Origin: Phormidesmis sp963710175 | GTDB lineage: Bacteria > Cyanobacteriota > Cyanobacteriia > Phormidesmidales > Phormidesmidaceae | NCBI GenBank assembly: GCA_963710175.1 | Contig: CAVPZC010000002.1 | Location: 372,001 to 436,000, forward strand | Direction: 5' to 3' | DNA: 64,000 bases | Shown: positions 9,701-17,152 of the stretch, one piece after another | Layout: every line of letters begins with the position of its first letter | Numbering within the stretch: position 1 is the stretch's first letter | Program-made: the position numbers and the translations under genes | The notes under the pieces: generated by a model | Database searches by the model: none | What the model was told of the DNA's origin: nothing | The model's input: the letters and a program-made list of their open reading frames with translations, nothing else

Positions 9701-10967
9701 CTGGCTGAACGTCAGTAGTAGAGTCATCTATCTCTAAGGTGCTTTCGGTGTCTTCCGATGCAGCGGCCTCAGAGTCGCTATCAAAATCGCTAATCGGATC
9801 AGGCAAAATATCGTCGAGAGAGAAAACGATATCCGTTTCTGCCTCGGCAAGATCAGTCTCGGTAGAATTAGTTCCGGCAAAATCAGTCTCGGTAGAATCG
9901 TCGACCGGGCCACTGGCTACTTCCTCTTCCTCTGCCAATTCTCCGGACAATTCACTAGAGTTGGAATCTTCAAAGGCCTCTGGTTCTGGCAAGGCCGCTG
10001 ATCGAGGTGGGAAAAACGCGGGCTCGGGGGGGGTGCTCTGGCCGAGCTGCTCAGTGAGATGGTCAACCAGTGATCGCACAATCACTTCCCCCTGGCGGCC
10101 CAGGCTCTGCATATTTTCAATGCCCTGATTGAGAGAGATTTGATAGCTGTCGATATTACCTTGCAGCGTTTCAAACATCCGCTGCAACGTAGAGTCGATA
10201 TTAACCAGCAGCTGATCGGAGCGAGACTGTAGCTGGCGCATCTCTTCTAGCTGAGTGCCGGTGGTGATTGGCTTGAGTTCCAGCTCTGCCCCTGCCGATA
10301 GTTTGGCAACGGCCTCGGCATGGTCCGCCTCTAGCTGGCTGAGGGTATGGGTGACCTGAGTCGAGAGATTTGTCTGCAAACGCTCCATCAGCGCCTGCAA
10401 AAACTGATTGAGCTGCTGCTCGTCAACCGTCATGCGGCCATTGGGCGCCAGGCTATCGGTTTGGCGCTGCTCAGCCAGGGCTCTGACTTCTGCATAGAGG
10501 CGATCGCGCTCTCCTCGCAGGCTGTCCATTTCCAGGCGCAACGGCTCAAGCGCACTAGACTTCAAAAACTTCATTTCTGTCAGCAGCGCTTGCAGCACAT
10601 TTTCTGCCGATTCTCCAGAAGACAATGTGCTGGCGGCCTGATTGCCAAATATCCCGCTAAATTCTTCGCCACCAAAATTTTTGGCTGTTTGCTCCCGGCC
10701 CGTTTGCTCTGGAGCCGTTTGCTCTGGAATCGCTTGCTTTTGCTTCGGGGCTGCGATCTGGCCGGTGCTCGGATCGACCGGCCCCCAGCCACCCGGGGCT
10801 TCAAACGTCTCCTGCAACGACCTCAGATAATTCTGGGCCCTGGCTAGCGCCTGTCGCTGTGGCTCCACCTCACTGGCTCTAATCCAGGGCGTTCGAGGCT
10901 TTCCTAAAACCAGGGCCCGCTCTATATCAGCGATGAGTGATTGAATCTGATCCTGCTGAGAAGTCAC
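6717..10967 (-). CDS. giant coiled-coil / acidic / Hsp70-like ATPase-fold protein
   Basis: A 1416-residue protein of three parts. Residues 1-320 are helical and Gln/Glu/Leu-rich, with probable coiled coils (about 125-310). Residues about 320-830 are a very acidic Asp/Glu/Ser/Thr/Pro low-complexity region, probably disordered. From about 833 an actin/Hsp70-type fold begins: FLGIDIGTTGLSAVLM (phosphate-1 loop), NCNWSGGTVVLSAG near 1040 (a phosphate-2-like loop with Asn-Trp where DxGGGT is usual) and VVCTGGTASLGAIARWL near 1226 (the adenosine-motif position). This suggests a divergent Hsp70-family nucleotide-binding protein without a normal substrate-binding domain. GTG start. Monocistronic and convergent with the carotenoid oxygenase. 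Function unknown. Confidence 0.8.
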   Translation of the reverse strand: MTSQQDQIQSLIADIERALVLGKPRTPWIRASEVEPQRQALARAQNYLRSLQETFEAPGGWGPVDPSTGQIAAPKQKQAIPEQTAPEQTGREQTAKNFGGEEFSGIFGNQAASTLSSGESAENVLQALLTEMKFLKSSALEPLRLEMDSLRGERDRLYAEVRALAEQRQTDSLAPNGRMTVDEQQLNQFLQALMERLQTNLSTQVTHTLSQLEADHAEAVAKLSAGAELELKPITTGTQLEEMRQLQSRSDQLLVNIDSTLQRMFETLQGNIDSYQISLNQGIENMQSLGRQGEVIVRSLVDHLTEQLGQSTPPEPAFFPPRSAALPEPEAFEDSNSSELSGELAEEEEVASGPVDDSTETDFAGTNSTETDLAEAETDIVFSLDDILPDPISDFDSDSEAAASEDTESTLEIDDSTTDVQPEDCIREDGTIDLDLLKLDIDRSDGAQPYSPGADTEATDSVTEAELTSTDDTAYLADLTFDDLTLDPDLDDTEQSEIEPPAIAFEPTVDEAELADVLPDLGESMSESLPPDIESDTEPGAESALDPELEPEVNLDLNLDPDLNLDVAADDIEPAVALTQSLEGRIAPPESALVPDIPDTDDPDIDDPDPDGIKFASDWESDAAEDALPAELVAELEAASQDADRVATETVDSELNALTSDLEEAVVFEAPAPPPETLSAASLPLESALIPDMPAGEAENVPTDEPEDFSENEAEILPEEEETEALQTSQPQFVAAEIRPDRLEEEPAALSEAPADVPALADDPIGLSELLPVDAPPLPETTTEEEAELTTSAEGDSADQEIISLFETTDRDLLSDLPPVDEGEADPTDGQPADWFLGIDIGTTGLSAVLMNQRGDQVYPLCWNMPGDDQSDRFRLPTVAQIDEQASPPLGAIGPAALQPAAPLLRNIKPLIKIGIPDGASGEPLVQWSDQVTLPLITVQETLADLLKTLSGDRPRCRAVGLRDSALRRALVDLRGVIVGYPNNWPDTYSFNIREAVLAAGLVQQAEQIFFVEEAIAALLSALPDPRVADDLPEDQQPGLYNCNWSGGTVVLSAGAALTEAAMVDLPAELDQLSYADFTLRSFAYGGDSLDQDIVCQLLHLPAQARLEAPQQTDTDETTANTWQALGLHRLNLPQPGEADRIKRHRLQQRLNGSPLGRQALAAARQMKLDLQEENQTELALADQRWVIRRKDLETKVFLPYIQRVNRQINGLLSQQGLSPQAVNQVVCTGGTASLGAIARWLRQKFPNATIIQDTYSGEYSDSCSRVAYGLANLCHYPQVLDTHRHQYSDYFLLLELLRVLPEQPLPAGGILHLLEQRGINTQVCQSHILALIEGHLPPGLVPTEGDRPLISAQSSKIGTYQTLAELPLFKKQGGQIYIADPQQGDRLRTHLEAILADKAQTLKEPLTAQLAPEIA

Positions 10968-11402
10968 AATGGATGCCTGCGATGGTAAGCGATGGTTTTG
11001 CCGTTACACGGAAAAGGTAAAAATGGCAAGTGCACAAAGTTTAAGCTAGCGCTGTGAAAAAACACAGCCCAAAGTTAGCAAATTTATGACGTTGTTTAAA
11101 AGCTGCTGCCATAAAACCCGCAGAAAAACCGCAGACAAGCAAGTGGGTGAGGCGATCTCTTTTACCCAAATTATCTTGTCATTCAACAGCGGCACAGTCG
11201 ATAACAGTGGCACAGTCGATTATATTCAAGGGTATATCAAGCTAGGGCTGGCGCATCGGTGCTAAAGTTAGCGTGCTTCGTAGCGGCTCTTCGGCGCTAG
11301 AGCACTCGATTTTACTAAGAGAGCTTACTGAGATCGCTCTGCTGGCAACCTCGGCGTAGCCCTTGAGTCCTCACAGCGTAGCCCAGCAGTTATCGGTTGC
11401 CC
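10968..11402. other. intergenic region with hairpin and direct repeats
   Basis: A 435-bp divergent gap between the giant ATPase-fold gene and the Crp-family gene. It has a perfect hairpin (GCTGTG, six A, CACAGC at about 11050-11067) and a near-perfect direct repeat, CAGYGGCACAGTCGATWA, twice around 11187-11222. No convincing gene is seen. The repeats could be regulator sites, but no known operator was recognised. Confidence 0.5.
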
Positions 11403-12092
11403 ATGGAAGCGCGCCCTCTCGATCAAAACGAACTGATCCGCATGACCCCTTTTTTCGCAGAGCTGACTCAAGCTGCTGCTGAGCAAGCCGCTGCTCATGT
11501 AGTTACGCGCCGCCATCCGGCTAATCAGGTCATTTTGCTAGAAAACGATTGGGGCAATTCGGTCTATTTTATTCTTGAAGGCTGGGTCAAAATTCGCACC
11601 TACAATCTAGACGGCAAGGAAGTTACCCTTAATATTTTGGGGAAGGGTGAAATCTTTGGTGAAATGGCTCCGCTGGAAGAGATTCCGCGCTCTACTGATG
11701 TCATTACCCTGGCTCCTACGGTAATTGGCAATATGCCAGCTCAGCACTTTGTCGATCTGCTCAATACCGAGCCTCTGGCGGGTCTGCACTTAGCCCGGTT
11801 GATGGCCCGGCGGCTGCGCCAAGTCAACCGGCGGCTGCGACTGCGCGAGTCTGACAGTCAGTCGCGGGTGGCTGATGTGCTTTTATTTTTGGCTGACGGG
11901 CAGGGCAAAGTGGCCGGGCAGGGGATGGATATTCCCAATTTGCCCCACCGAGAGCTCAGTAGCCTGAGTGGCCTAGCTCGCGAGACAGTTACTCGGGTTT
12001 TGAGTAAGTTAGAGAAGAAGGGGCTGATTGAGCGTGATCGCGATGTTCTTCGCATTGTCGATCTCGAAGCTCTTGAAAGTCTGCTGGTGTAG
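11403..12092 (+). CDS. Crp/Fnr-family transcriptional regulator
   Basis: A 229-residue protein with an N-terminal cyclic-nucleotide-binding-type beta barrel (about 10-125) and a C-terminal winged helix (about 150-225, recognition helix near LSGLARETVTRVLSKLE). The phosphate-binding-cassette region reads GEIFGEMAPLEEIPRSTDV, retaining the Gly-Glu and Arg-Ser of cAMP-binding members, so nucleotide binding is plausible. It has no Fnr-type cysteine cluster and does not look like NtcA. The ATG at 11403 is preferred over the TTG two codons upstream. A DUF2232 gene and a cobT-like gene follow closely on the same strand. Confidence 0.88.
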   Translation: MEARPLDQNELIRMTPFFAELTQAAAEQAAAHVVTRRHPANQVILLENDWGNSVYFILEGWVKIRTYNLDGKEVTLNILGKGEIFGEMAPLEEIPRSTDVITLAPTVIGNMPAQHFVDLLNTEPLAGLHLARLMARRLRQVNRRLRLRESDSQSRVADVLLFLADGQGKVAGQGMDIPNLPHRELSSLSGLARETVTRVLSKLEKKGLIERDRDVLRIVDLEALESLLV

Positions 12093-12106
12093 CTAAACCA
12101 TTGCCT

Positions 12107-12940
12107 ATGAGCATTCCCCCATCTGATCGCCCTGCCGAACTGCCGCCAGAAGATGATGCCCCCTGGATCTCTGACGATCCAACACCCGACCAGCTCACCC
12201 CGGCTGAACCCAAGCGTCACTCAGCTGAGCTTTTTCCGCTCCCTCCAGCCTCCCAGCCCTCTATCTCAGCAGAACCGACTGCTGTGGATCGCCATCATGA
12301 CGCGGTAGGCCCGCTGCCCCTGGTAGAAACCGCTTTCCTGGCCAGCGCCGCCAGCCTGATGTGGCTGATCAATACCTATTTTCCGCCGGGCCCTCTGCTG
12401 CGTATCTTATTTCCGCTGCCGATTGCCCTGGTCTATCTGCGGTGGAATTTACGCTCAGCTTGGATGGCGGCTACTGTATCAGGGCTATTGCTCACCATTC
12501 TGTTGGGGCCGACTCGCAGCATCTTTTTTGTGATGCCCTATGGCTTTTTGGGGGTGCAGCTCGGCTGCCTGTGGCGACGGCGGGCCAGCTGGGGACTCTC
12601 CATTTTTACCGGGGCCATCCTGGTTTCTTTGGGAACGTTCTTTCGCATTTGGCTGCTGTCGCTGCTGGCCGGAGAAGACCTTTGGGGCTACCTGGTCGCT
12701 CAAATTACGCAGATGATTGACTGGCTGGTGCGCCTGCTGACTAACTGGGGTTGGGTTTCGCTGGGTGCGCTGGGTCAGCCGAGTATGGAGCTGGTGGCGA
12801 TCGCAGCGGTGCTGACGGTGCTATTTTCCAGCGTAGTCTATCTATTTACCGTGCATTTAGCCGCGTGGCTTGTCCTAGAACGGTTAGGGGTTGCCATGCC
12901 AGAACCGCCAGACTGGGTGCAAGTTTTAATGGAGGAATAG
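12107..12940 (+). CDS. DUF2232 family membrane protein
   Basis: A 277-residue protein with a polar, Pro/Glu-rich N-terminal 60 residues, then five or six hydrophobic segments (about 70-265). The spacing and the sequences FFVMPYGFLGVQLGCLWRR and GWVSLGALGQPSMELVAIAA resemble cyanobacterial DUF2232 proteins, which are related to energy-coupling/transport membrane components. It begins 14 bp after the Crp-type regulator, probably in the same transcript, and its last codons lie just before the cobT-like start. The ATG at 12107 is chosen over the TTG at 12101. Function unknown. Confidence 0.72.
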   Translation: MSIPPSDRPAELPPEDDAPWISDDPTPDQLTPAEPKRHSAELFPLPPASQPSISAEPTAVDRHHDAVGPLPLVETAFLASAASLMWLINTYFPPGPLLRILFPLPIALVYLRWNLRSAWMAATVSGLLLTILLGPTRSIFFVMPYGFLGVQLGCLWRRRASWGLSIFTGAILVSLGTFFRIWLLSLLAGEDLWGYLVAQITQMIDWLVRLLTNWGWVSLGALGQPSMELVAIAAVLTVLFSSVVYLFTVHLAAWLVLERLGVAMPEPPDWVQVLMEE

Positions 12941-12951
12941 ACCTGACCGAT

Positions 12952-14019
12952 TTGCCCTCGATTCGTATCTGCGCGGGTGTGCCCCAGGCGTGGCTGGCCG
13001 AGTATAGCAATTGTAAGCCTCTATTTATCTGCATCGCGAGCTTTACCGATACCGGGCTGATTCCTCAAATCTCTGCTGCGGGAAGCACCCCCCAGTCCCG
13101 TCGCTACACAGCCATTGCCGACAGCGAATTTCTCTTTCGTGGCGGTTCCCTGCCGCCCCTATCAGCAGGTGTCTCACCGGCAGTCATCACCCGCGCAGTA
13201 CTCACCCAACAGGCCATTCCCTGGCACCTCCTCAGCACAGGGCTGCCAGCTTCGCTGAAGGTGCCTCATATAGCGCTGCCTCAGGTGATGGCTAAGTCTG
13301 TACAGACGGGCCAAGCCATGACGCTTGGCCAAGCAAAAGCGCTGCTAGACAGTGGCTTACAGTGGGGGGAGCGACTGGCCCAGCGCTGCCAAAACAGCTA
13401 TCTCATTGTGAGTGAATGCGTTGTCGGTGGCACGACGACTGCCGAAGCCGTGCTAACAGCGCTCGGGTATGAGGTCGCTGGGCTAATGAGCAGCAGCCAT
13501 CCTACAGGCAACCACCATCAAAAACGGCTGCTGGTCAACCAGGGACTGTCAATCTGGCGTCAGCGGGGCAATCCTTCTCCGCTAGCGGCGGTAGCGGCGG
13601 TAGGTGACCCTATGCAGATCGTTGTGGCTGGTATAGCGATCGCTGCTAGCCGCTGTAGTGGCGTCCTGTTGGCAGGCGGCTCTCAAATGCTGGCGGTATA
13701 TGCTTTGGCCCTGGCGCTAGTGGAATCGTCAGCGCTGCCTTGGAACCGAGCGCAGGTGGTTGTCGGTACGACCCGTTGGGTAATAGAAGATGCCAGCGCC
13801 AATACGACAGCGATCGCCCGCGCAGTAGGCGTACCTTATCTCGCTAGCCAAATTAACTTCAGCCAGTCTCCCTACTTTCAGCTGCGGGCCTACGAGCGAG
13901 GCTTTGTCAAAGAGGGGGTTGGGGCAGGGGGGTGTGCTATTGCCGCTCACCTCTACCGAAACTGGACAGTCACGCAGCTTCGGCACGCCATCGAAGCGCA
14001 GCTGCGTCAATGCTTCTAG
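12952..14019 (+). CDS. cobT: CobT-like nicotinate-nucleotide phosphoribosyltransferase family protein
   Basis: About 355 residues resembling the cyanobacterial/archaeal branch of nicotinate-nucleotide-dimethylbenzimidazole phosphoribosyltransferase. Matching segments are FTDTGLIPQISAAGSTPQ near the N-terminus, IVSECVVGGTTTAEAVLTAL in the middle, and GVLLAGGSQMLAVYALALAL. The canonical enzyme makes alpha-ribazole phosphate for the lower ligand of cobalamin; whether this branch does so is unproven. No ATG start is available: TTG at 12952, or CTG at 12943 six bases after a GGAGGA ribosome site, are the candidates. The frame is also open upstream through the DUF2232 gene, but that extension has no family resemblance. 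Confidence 0.8.
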   Translation: MPSIRICAGVPQAWLAEYSNCKPLFICIASFTDTGLIPQISAAGSTPQSRRYTAIADSEFLFRGGSLPPLSAGVSPAVITRAVLTQQAIPWHLLSTGLPASLKVPHIALPQVMAKSVQTGQAMTLGQAKALLDSGLQWGERLAQRCQNSYLIVSECVVGGTTTAEAVLTALGYEVAGLMSSSHPTGNHHQKRLLVNQGLSIWRQRGNPSPLAAVAAVGDPMQIVVAGIAIAASRCSGVLLAGGSQMLAVYALALALVESSALPWNRAQVVVGTTRWVIEDASANTTAIARAVGVPYLASQINFSQSPYFQLRAYERGFVKEGVGAGGCAIAAHLYRNWTVTQLRHAIEAQLRQCF

Positions 14020-14057
14020 CCGGAACTCTCTTCAATGAACCCGGCTACTGAAATGGG

Positions 14058-14420
14058 CTACTGAAACCGGCAGGCCAAAATTTGCTCTTCCAGAGCCGCC
14101 ATGCGGTTGTAAGCCGCTGTCAGCTGCGCCGTCAGGCGCTGAATTTGAATTTCAGGAGAAATATTGTGAGGCGAACTCGACTGACTGCCATCCATGTGCG
14201 GCTCATCGCTCAAAATATCCTTGTGGATCATCGACGGGTCTACAGCACGGCGTAATACGACCGGCGGTAGATTGACCGCTCTGCCATCAAGACCTAGTTC
14301 GCGATCCTGCGAAGCAGCAATGCCAGTTACCTGTTCGGTCAACTGCTCCATCAGGACGTGAAGCACGTCAACTTTATTGCTGAGTTCGAGCACCTGCTTT
14401 TGTAATGTGTCTATCGCCAT
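14058..14420 (-). CDS. small coiled-coil hypothetical protein
   Basis: A 120-residue protein from the ATG at 14420 (a TTG ten codons upstream is possible). The N-terminal 40 residues (MAIDTLQKQVLELSNKVDVL onward) and C-terminal 30 (IQIQRLTAQLTAAYNRMAAL) have heptad-like leucine spacing, suggesting two short coiled coils joined by a flexible linker. I do not recognise the family. It is convergent with the cobT-like gene, 38 bp away. Confidence 0.55.
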   Translation of the reverse strand: MAIDTLQKQVLELSNKVDVLHVLMEQLTEQVTGIAASQDRELGLDGRAVNLPPVVLRRAVDPSMIHKDILSDEPHMDGSQSSSPHNISPEIQIQRLTAQLTAAYNRMAALEEQILACRFQ

Positions 14421-14844
14421 AGGGACATCTGAGTCGTTAACTTTTGTCAATTATATAGACAATCTAAACCTCTAGCCGCTAAAATCCCTAATCATTTAAC
14501 TTTTCCCTATAGATATCTGCCCAAACGCTCTATGACGCTCTATGACGTTTTGACCAGGGCAGTTCAGCAACTGCCTAAGAGCACTACAGCTAAAAGCCTT
14601 TGATACGCTGCCATCTAGAGAATCCTTATGCAGATCTAGCAGATCGAGAAATCGTTCAAAACGATAGTGCACAGGCAGTTCCAATCATAAACCTCTCACT
14701 CGGTCAAGTTTGTCAATAAGCCAGTCTTATTCGATCAGGCGAGCCGCTTTTTCAATCTAGACGGTATGGCCAGGGGGACTTTATGAAAGTGACAGGTCGT
14801 CAAATCCGAACCTGCCCGCCCGCAAAAACGTTCACCGAGCGCTA
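14421..14844. other. intergenic region upstream of petE
   Basis: About 420 bp without a gene I can support. It has a short direct repeat (CGCTCTATGA twice in a row near 14526). A reverse-strand ORF of 62 codons (14496-14684) has no recognisable features. The 3' end leads into the petE promoter. Confidence 0.4.
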
Positions 14845-14850
14845 TATAAT
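14845..14850 (+). promoter_or_regulatory. -10 element of petE
   Basis: A perfect TATAAT sits 47 bases before the petE ATG. The -35 position has no good match, which suggests an activator-dependent promoter. A small hairpin (GTAG, six A, CTAC) lies in the predicted 5' leader, and AGAGG just before the start codon is a suitable ribosome site. Confidence 0.55.
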
Positions 14851-14896
14851 TTTAAACCAAGTAGAAAAAACTACACTGTAGACGCTAGAGGTTTTT

Positions 14897-15304
14897 ATGA
14901 AGTTAATTGCTAGAGTTCTCCGCAGCTTGGGTGCTGCCTTGATGATGGCTGCCCTGGTGATCAGCAGCTGTGCTGTCTTAGCATCGCCTGCTTTCGCTGC
15001 CGACCACACCGTTAAGATGGGTTCTGATGGCGGTTTACTGGTTTACCAGCCAGCAACCATCAAGGTCTCAAAAGGCGACACTGTCACCTGGGAAAACAAC
15101 AAAATGGCCCCCCATAATGTTGTCTTCGATGCAAACAACGTGCCGGGCGGCAAATCTGTCGCTGACAAGCTCACTCACACAAAGCTGACGTTCTCCCCTG
15201 GTGAGTCGTACTCCAGTACGTTTGACGTTGAGCCGGGCGAGTACACTTACTACTGCGCGCCACACCGGGGTGCTGGTATGGTCGGTAAGGTTGTTGTTGA
15301 GTAA
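14897..15304 (+). CDS. petE: plastocyanin precursor
   Basis: A 135-residue precursor of the blue copper protein that carries electrons from cytochrome b6f to photosystem I in the thylakoid lumen. A signal peptide (residues 1-34, ending in SPAFA) precedes a mature domain of about 101 residues, the usual cyanobacterial size. All four type-1 copper ligands are present: His73 (MAPHNVVFD) and Cys120, His123 and Met128 (YYCAPHRGAGMVG). The acceptor-facing loop includes HRGAGM. It has its own TATAAT promoter and a strong downstream terminator, so it is probably monocistronic. Confidence 0.97.
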   Translation: MKLIARVLRSLGAALMMAALVISSCAVLASPAFAADHTVKMGSDGGLLVYQPATIKVSKGDTVTWENNKMAPHNVVFDANNVPGGKSVADKLTHTKLTFSPGESYSSTFDVEPGEYTYYCAPHRGAGMVGKVVVE

Positions 15305-15405
15305 CTTTATGCATCTTTTGGGGCATCTGTAAAGGGTCTGATGGCAAACCGTCTCCTCCCTAGCCTTGAGGGCTGAAGCAGCCAAAAATAAGATTCAACT
15401 GAAGT

Positions 15406-15446
15406 GAGGCGCGGTAGATGATTTTTCTACGGCGTCTCATTTTTTT
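15406..15446 (+). terminator. Rho-independent terminator of petE
   Basis: A 13-bp stem with one wobble and one mismatch (GAGGCGCGGTAGA pairing with TCTACGGCGTCTC), a 7-base loop and an immediate run of seven T, about 100 bp after the petE stop codon. Confidence 0.85.
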
Positions 15447-15735
15447 CGCGATAGGGTAGTCGGTAACATACTTTGCGCACATCTTTATTTCCGTACTGAG
15501 GAACATTCCTAATTCTGTATGATAATCTTGAGCTGAGAAGCCATGGCCGTTGGGATAAGCGTCCAGCAGAGGTTTTTCAATAGAGTTTGGTCAAGGCCAA
15601 TTTATCGAAGGCCCGTTATTAAAGACCAGTATTGTAAGAGCTGATGATTTCAGAGCGCACAGTCAATAATCAGCCGCTGCTAGATGCCTGGACAGGTTGC
15701 TTGTCAGCTAAATTAACTGCTCAGGTGATCGGTCT
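15447..15735. other. intergenic region between petE terminator and coiled-coil gene
   Basis: About 290 bp with no ORF I can support. TATGATAAT near 15518 could be a -10 element for the downstream membrane protein, but without a clear -35. Confidence 0.3.
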
Positions 15736-16443
15736 ATGAGCGACACGACGGCATATTTGGCTGGCTGCGCCACTACGGGGGTGGCAGCTTTAGTCCTATT
15801 AGTGGCTCGGATTGGCATGGTTTCTGCTAATCCAGAAGCTGACCGTGCCAGTCAGCTAGGCGACCGGTTAGATCGGATTGAGGCTGCTGCAACACCTGGG
15901 GCTGGTACGACCACTGATACTCAGCCAACCAAGCAGCTAGACTACGAAATTCGCCGTGAGCTAGATAAGCAGCGCGACCTCACCCAAAAGCTCGAAGATC
16001 AGCTGTCTCAGCAGGAAACGCTTTCTGGAAGTTTGGAAACTCAGCTCAAAAGTCAAGAAGAAAAGACCCAAGAGCTGCTTGCCAAAATTCAAGACTATCA
16101 GCGCTCTGTCGAAAGCTTAGAGCTACAGGATAAAATTACTGCCGCTGCTCGTCCGGCTGATACTGCGCCCAGCCCTTCTGGGCCGTCTGCTTCGGTGATT
16201 TGGCTGGGTGCGGGCGTAGTCGTGGTCCTCATTTTGGGCGGCGGCGGTCTAATTCTTTGCGCAGTGCTGCTAATCGTCCAGTCTCAGCGGCGTTCCGCTC
16301 GGCCTGCCCCAATGCCAACCCCCGTACCGATGCCGCCTGCTGGCTACCGCTATTACGATCAAACCTTTTTACCACCGGCCCAGTTTCGCGCCCAGCGCTC
16401 CTACTACGACCAGCCCCCTTCGCCCTACGACTACAACCGCTGA
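15736..16443 (+). CDS. membrane-anchored coiled-coil hypothetical protein
   Basis: A 235-residue protein I do not recognise. Residues about 5-28 form an N-terminal hydrophobic segment, 75-135 a long Gln/Glu/Leu/Lys coiled coil (for example RDLTQKLEDQLSQQETLSGS), and 155-185 a very strong second transmembrane helix with a run of Gly. The C-terminal tail (190-235) is Pro/Tyr/Arg-rich, ending in repeated YYDQPP/YDYNR. The layout suggests a structural or scaffold protein with a flexible tail. ATG start. Confidence 0.6.
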   Translation: MSDTTAYLAGCATTGVAALVLLVARIGMVSANPEADRASQLGDRLDRIEAAATPGAGTTTDTQPTKQLDYEIRRELDKQRDLTQKLEDQLSQQETLSGSLETQLKSQEEKTQELLAKIQDYQRSVESLELQDKITAAARPADTAPSPSGPSASVIWLGAGVVVVLILGGGGLILCAVLLIVQSQRRSARPAPMPTPVPMPPAGYRYYDQTFLPPAQFRAQRSYYDQPPSPYDYNR

Positions 16444-16494
16444 TCTTTGACAGTGTGTGGCGCGAGGTCTATAGACACTGGACTAGAATCTGGA

Positions 16495-16833
16495 CTATCT
16501 GGCTTGGCGATCGCGCTCAATATCGTAAATTGCCTTTTGAATGCACCACAGCATATCTCGATCAGGATGCTTCTCTGAGAGCTTCTTAACCAGTCGTTCG
16601 GCTGTCTCTACATTATGCGTTAGCTGGTTCAACTGGTGAAAAGCCCCAGCGGGAAAAATCTCACGCAGTTTGCTGCTTTCATATTGCCTGCGCTGTCTGT
16701 GCTGTCTGCGCTGTGGTTGAGGCCTTCTGCTCTGCTTGCCGCCTAAGCTAAACCAAGGCACTCCCAATCGCTCTGCCCTCTGCCAACTCCATAAAAGCAA
16801 TAGGCAGATGCCGAAGGCAATACTGATTTCCAT
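16495..16833 (-). CDS. small membrane-anchored basic hypothetical protein
   Basis: A 112-residue protein with one N-terminal transmembrane helix (MEISIAFGICLLLLWSW), then a highly basic Gln/Arg-rich stretch (RRPQPQRRQHRQRRQ) and a helical C-terminus (QLTHNVETAERLVKKLSEKH). The C-terminal helix with NVETAERLV recalls small cyanobacterial proteins of unknown function. The ATG at 16833 is chosen because the TTG extension to 16890 adds no conserved-looking sequence. It ends convergent with the coiled-coil gene. Confidence 0.55.
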   Translation of the reverse strand: MEISIAFGICLLLLWSWQRAERLGVPWFSLGGKQSRRPQPQRRQHRQRRQYESSKLREIFPAGAFHQLNQLTHNVETAERLVKKLSEKHPDRDMLWCIQKAIYDIERDRQAR

Positions 16834-16913
16834 CGTCACACCCGAAGCGCTCAGACTAGAATTCCCAATAAAGCCCCGGACAAAAGCCAAGGCGAACTCA
16901 CATATTTTTATGA

Positions 16914-16984
16914 AGGCGGCACCCAGATTCGAACTGGGGGTAAAGGATTTGCAATCCTCTGCCTTACCACTTGGCCATGCCGCC
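16914..16984 (-). tRNA. trnC: tRNA-Cys (GCA)
   Basis: The reverse strand folds as a 71-nt cloverleaf. The acceptor stem GGCGGCA pairs with TGCCGCC and discriminator T. The anticodon stem-loop GAGGA-TTGCAAA-TCCTT carries anticodon GCA, and the T arm CCCAG-TTCGAAT-CTGGG is followed by the acceptor strand. The 3' CCA is not encoded. It is short, as usual for cysteine tRNA. Confidence 0.96.
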
Positions 16985-17047
16985 GCTGAAGCACCAATAT
17001 ATCAAACTTTTGAGTCTTAGCGGGAGTAGATGCGAGCCGCGCCGTTT

Positions 17048-17148
17048 AGCTATACCCTCTGTCGAGTTGCTTAGGGCACTTAAAACCGCTAGAGAACAGC
17101 AGGCAACTCGACTAGCAGATGTCCTAATGCATCGGGACATCTGCTATA
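17048..17148. repeat. ~100-bp structured repeat, copy 1
   Basis: Shares most of its sequence with 38106-38213. It has an inner inverted repeat GTCGAGTTGC (17061-17070) / GCAACTCGAC (17103-17112) and a terminal hairpin GCAGATGTCC / GGACATCTGC (17115-17144) with loop AATGCATC. GCTATA occurs at both ends. The element stops five bases before the stop codon of the fructosamine kinase gene. The terminal hairpin has a stem sequence different from copy 2 but the same loop. No T run follows, so it is not a simple terminator. Confidence 0.8.
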
Positions 17149-17152
17149 TGTT

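Noticed and set aside
12751..12951. Upstream extension of the CobT-like frame
   Set aside because: The frame is open through the 3' part of DUF2232 but has no RBS or homology; conserved CobT sequence starts after 12952.
14496..14684. 62-codon reverse ORF upstream of petE
   Set aside because: No ribosome site, domain or composition that supports coding; it holds a simple tandem duplication (CGCTCTATGA) and lies in a promoter region.
17115..17144. Hairpin near the 3' end of the fructosamine kinase gene as a terminator
   Set aside because: No T run on either strand, and the hairpin belongs to a larger repeated element present elsewhere.
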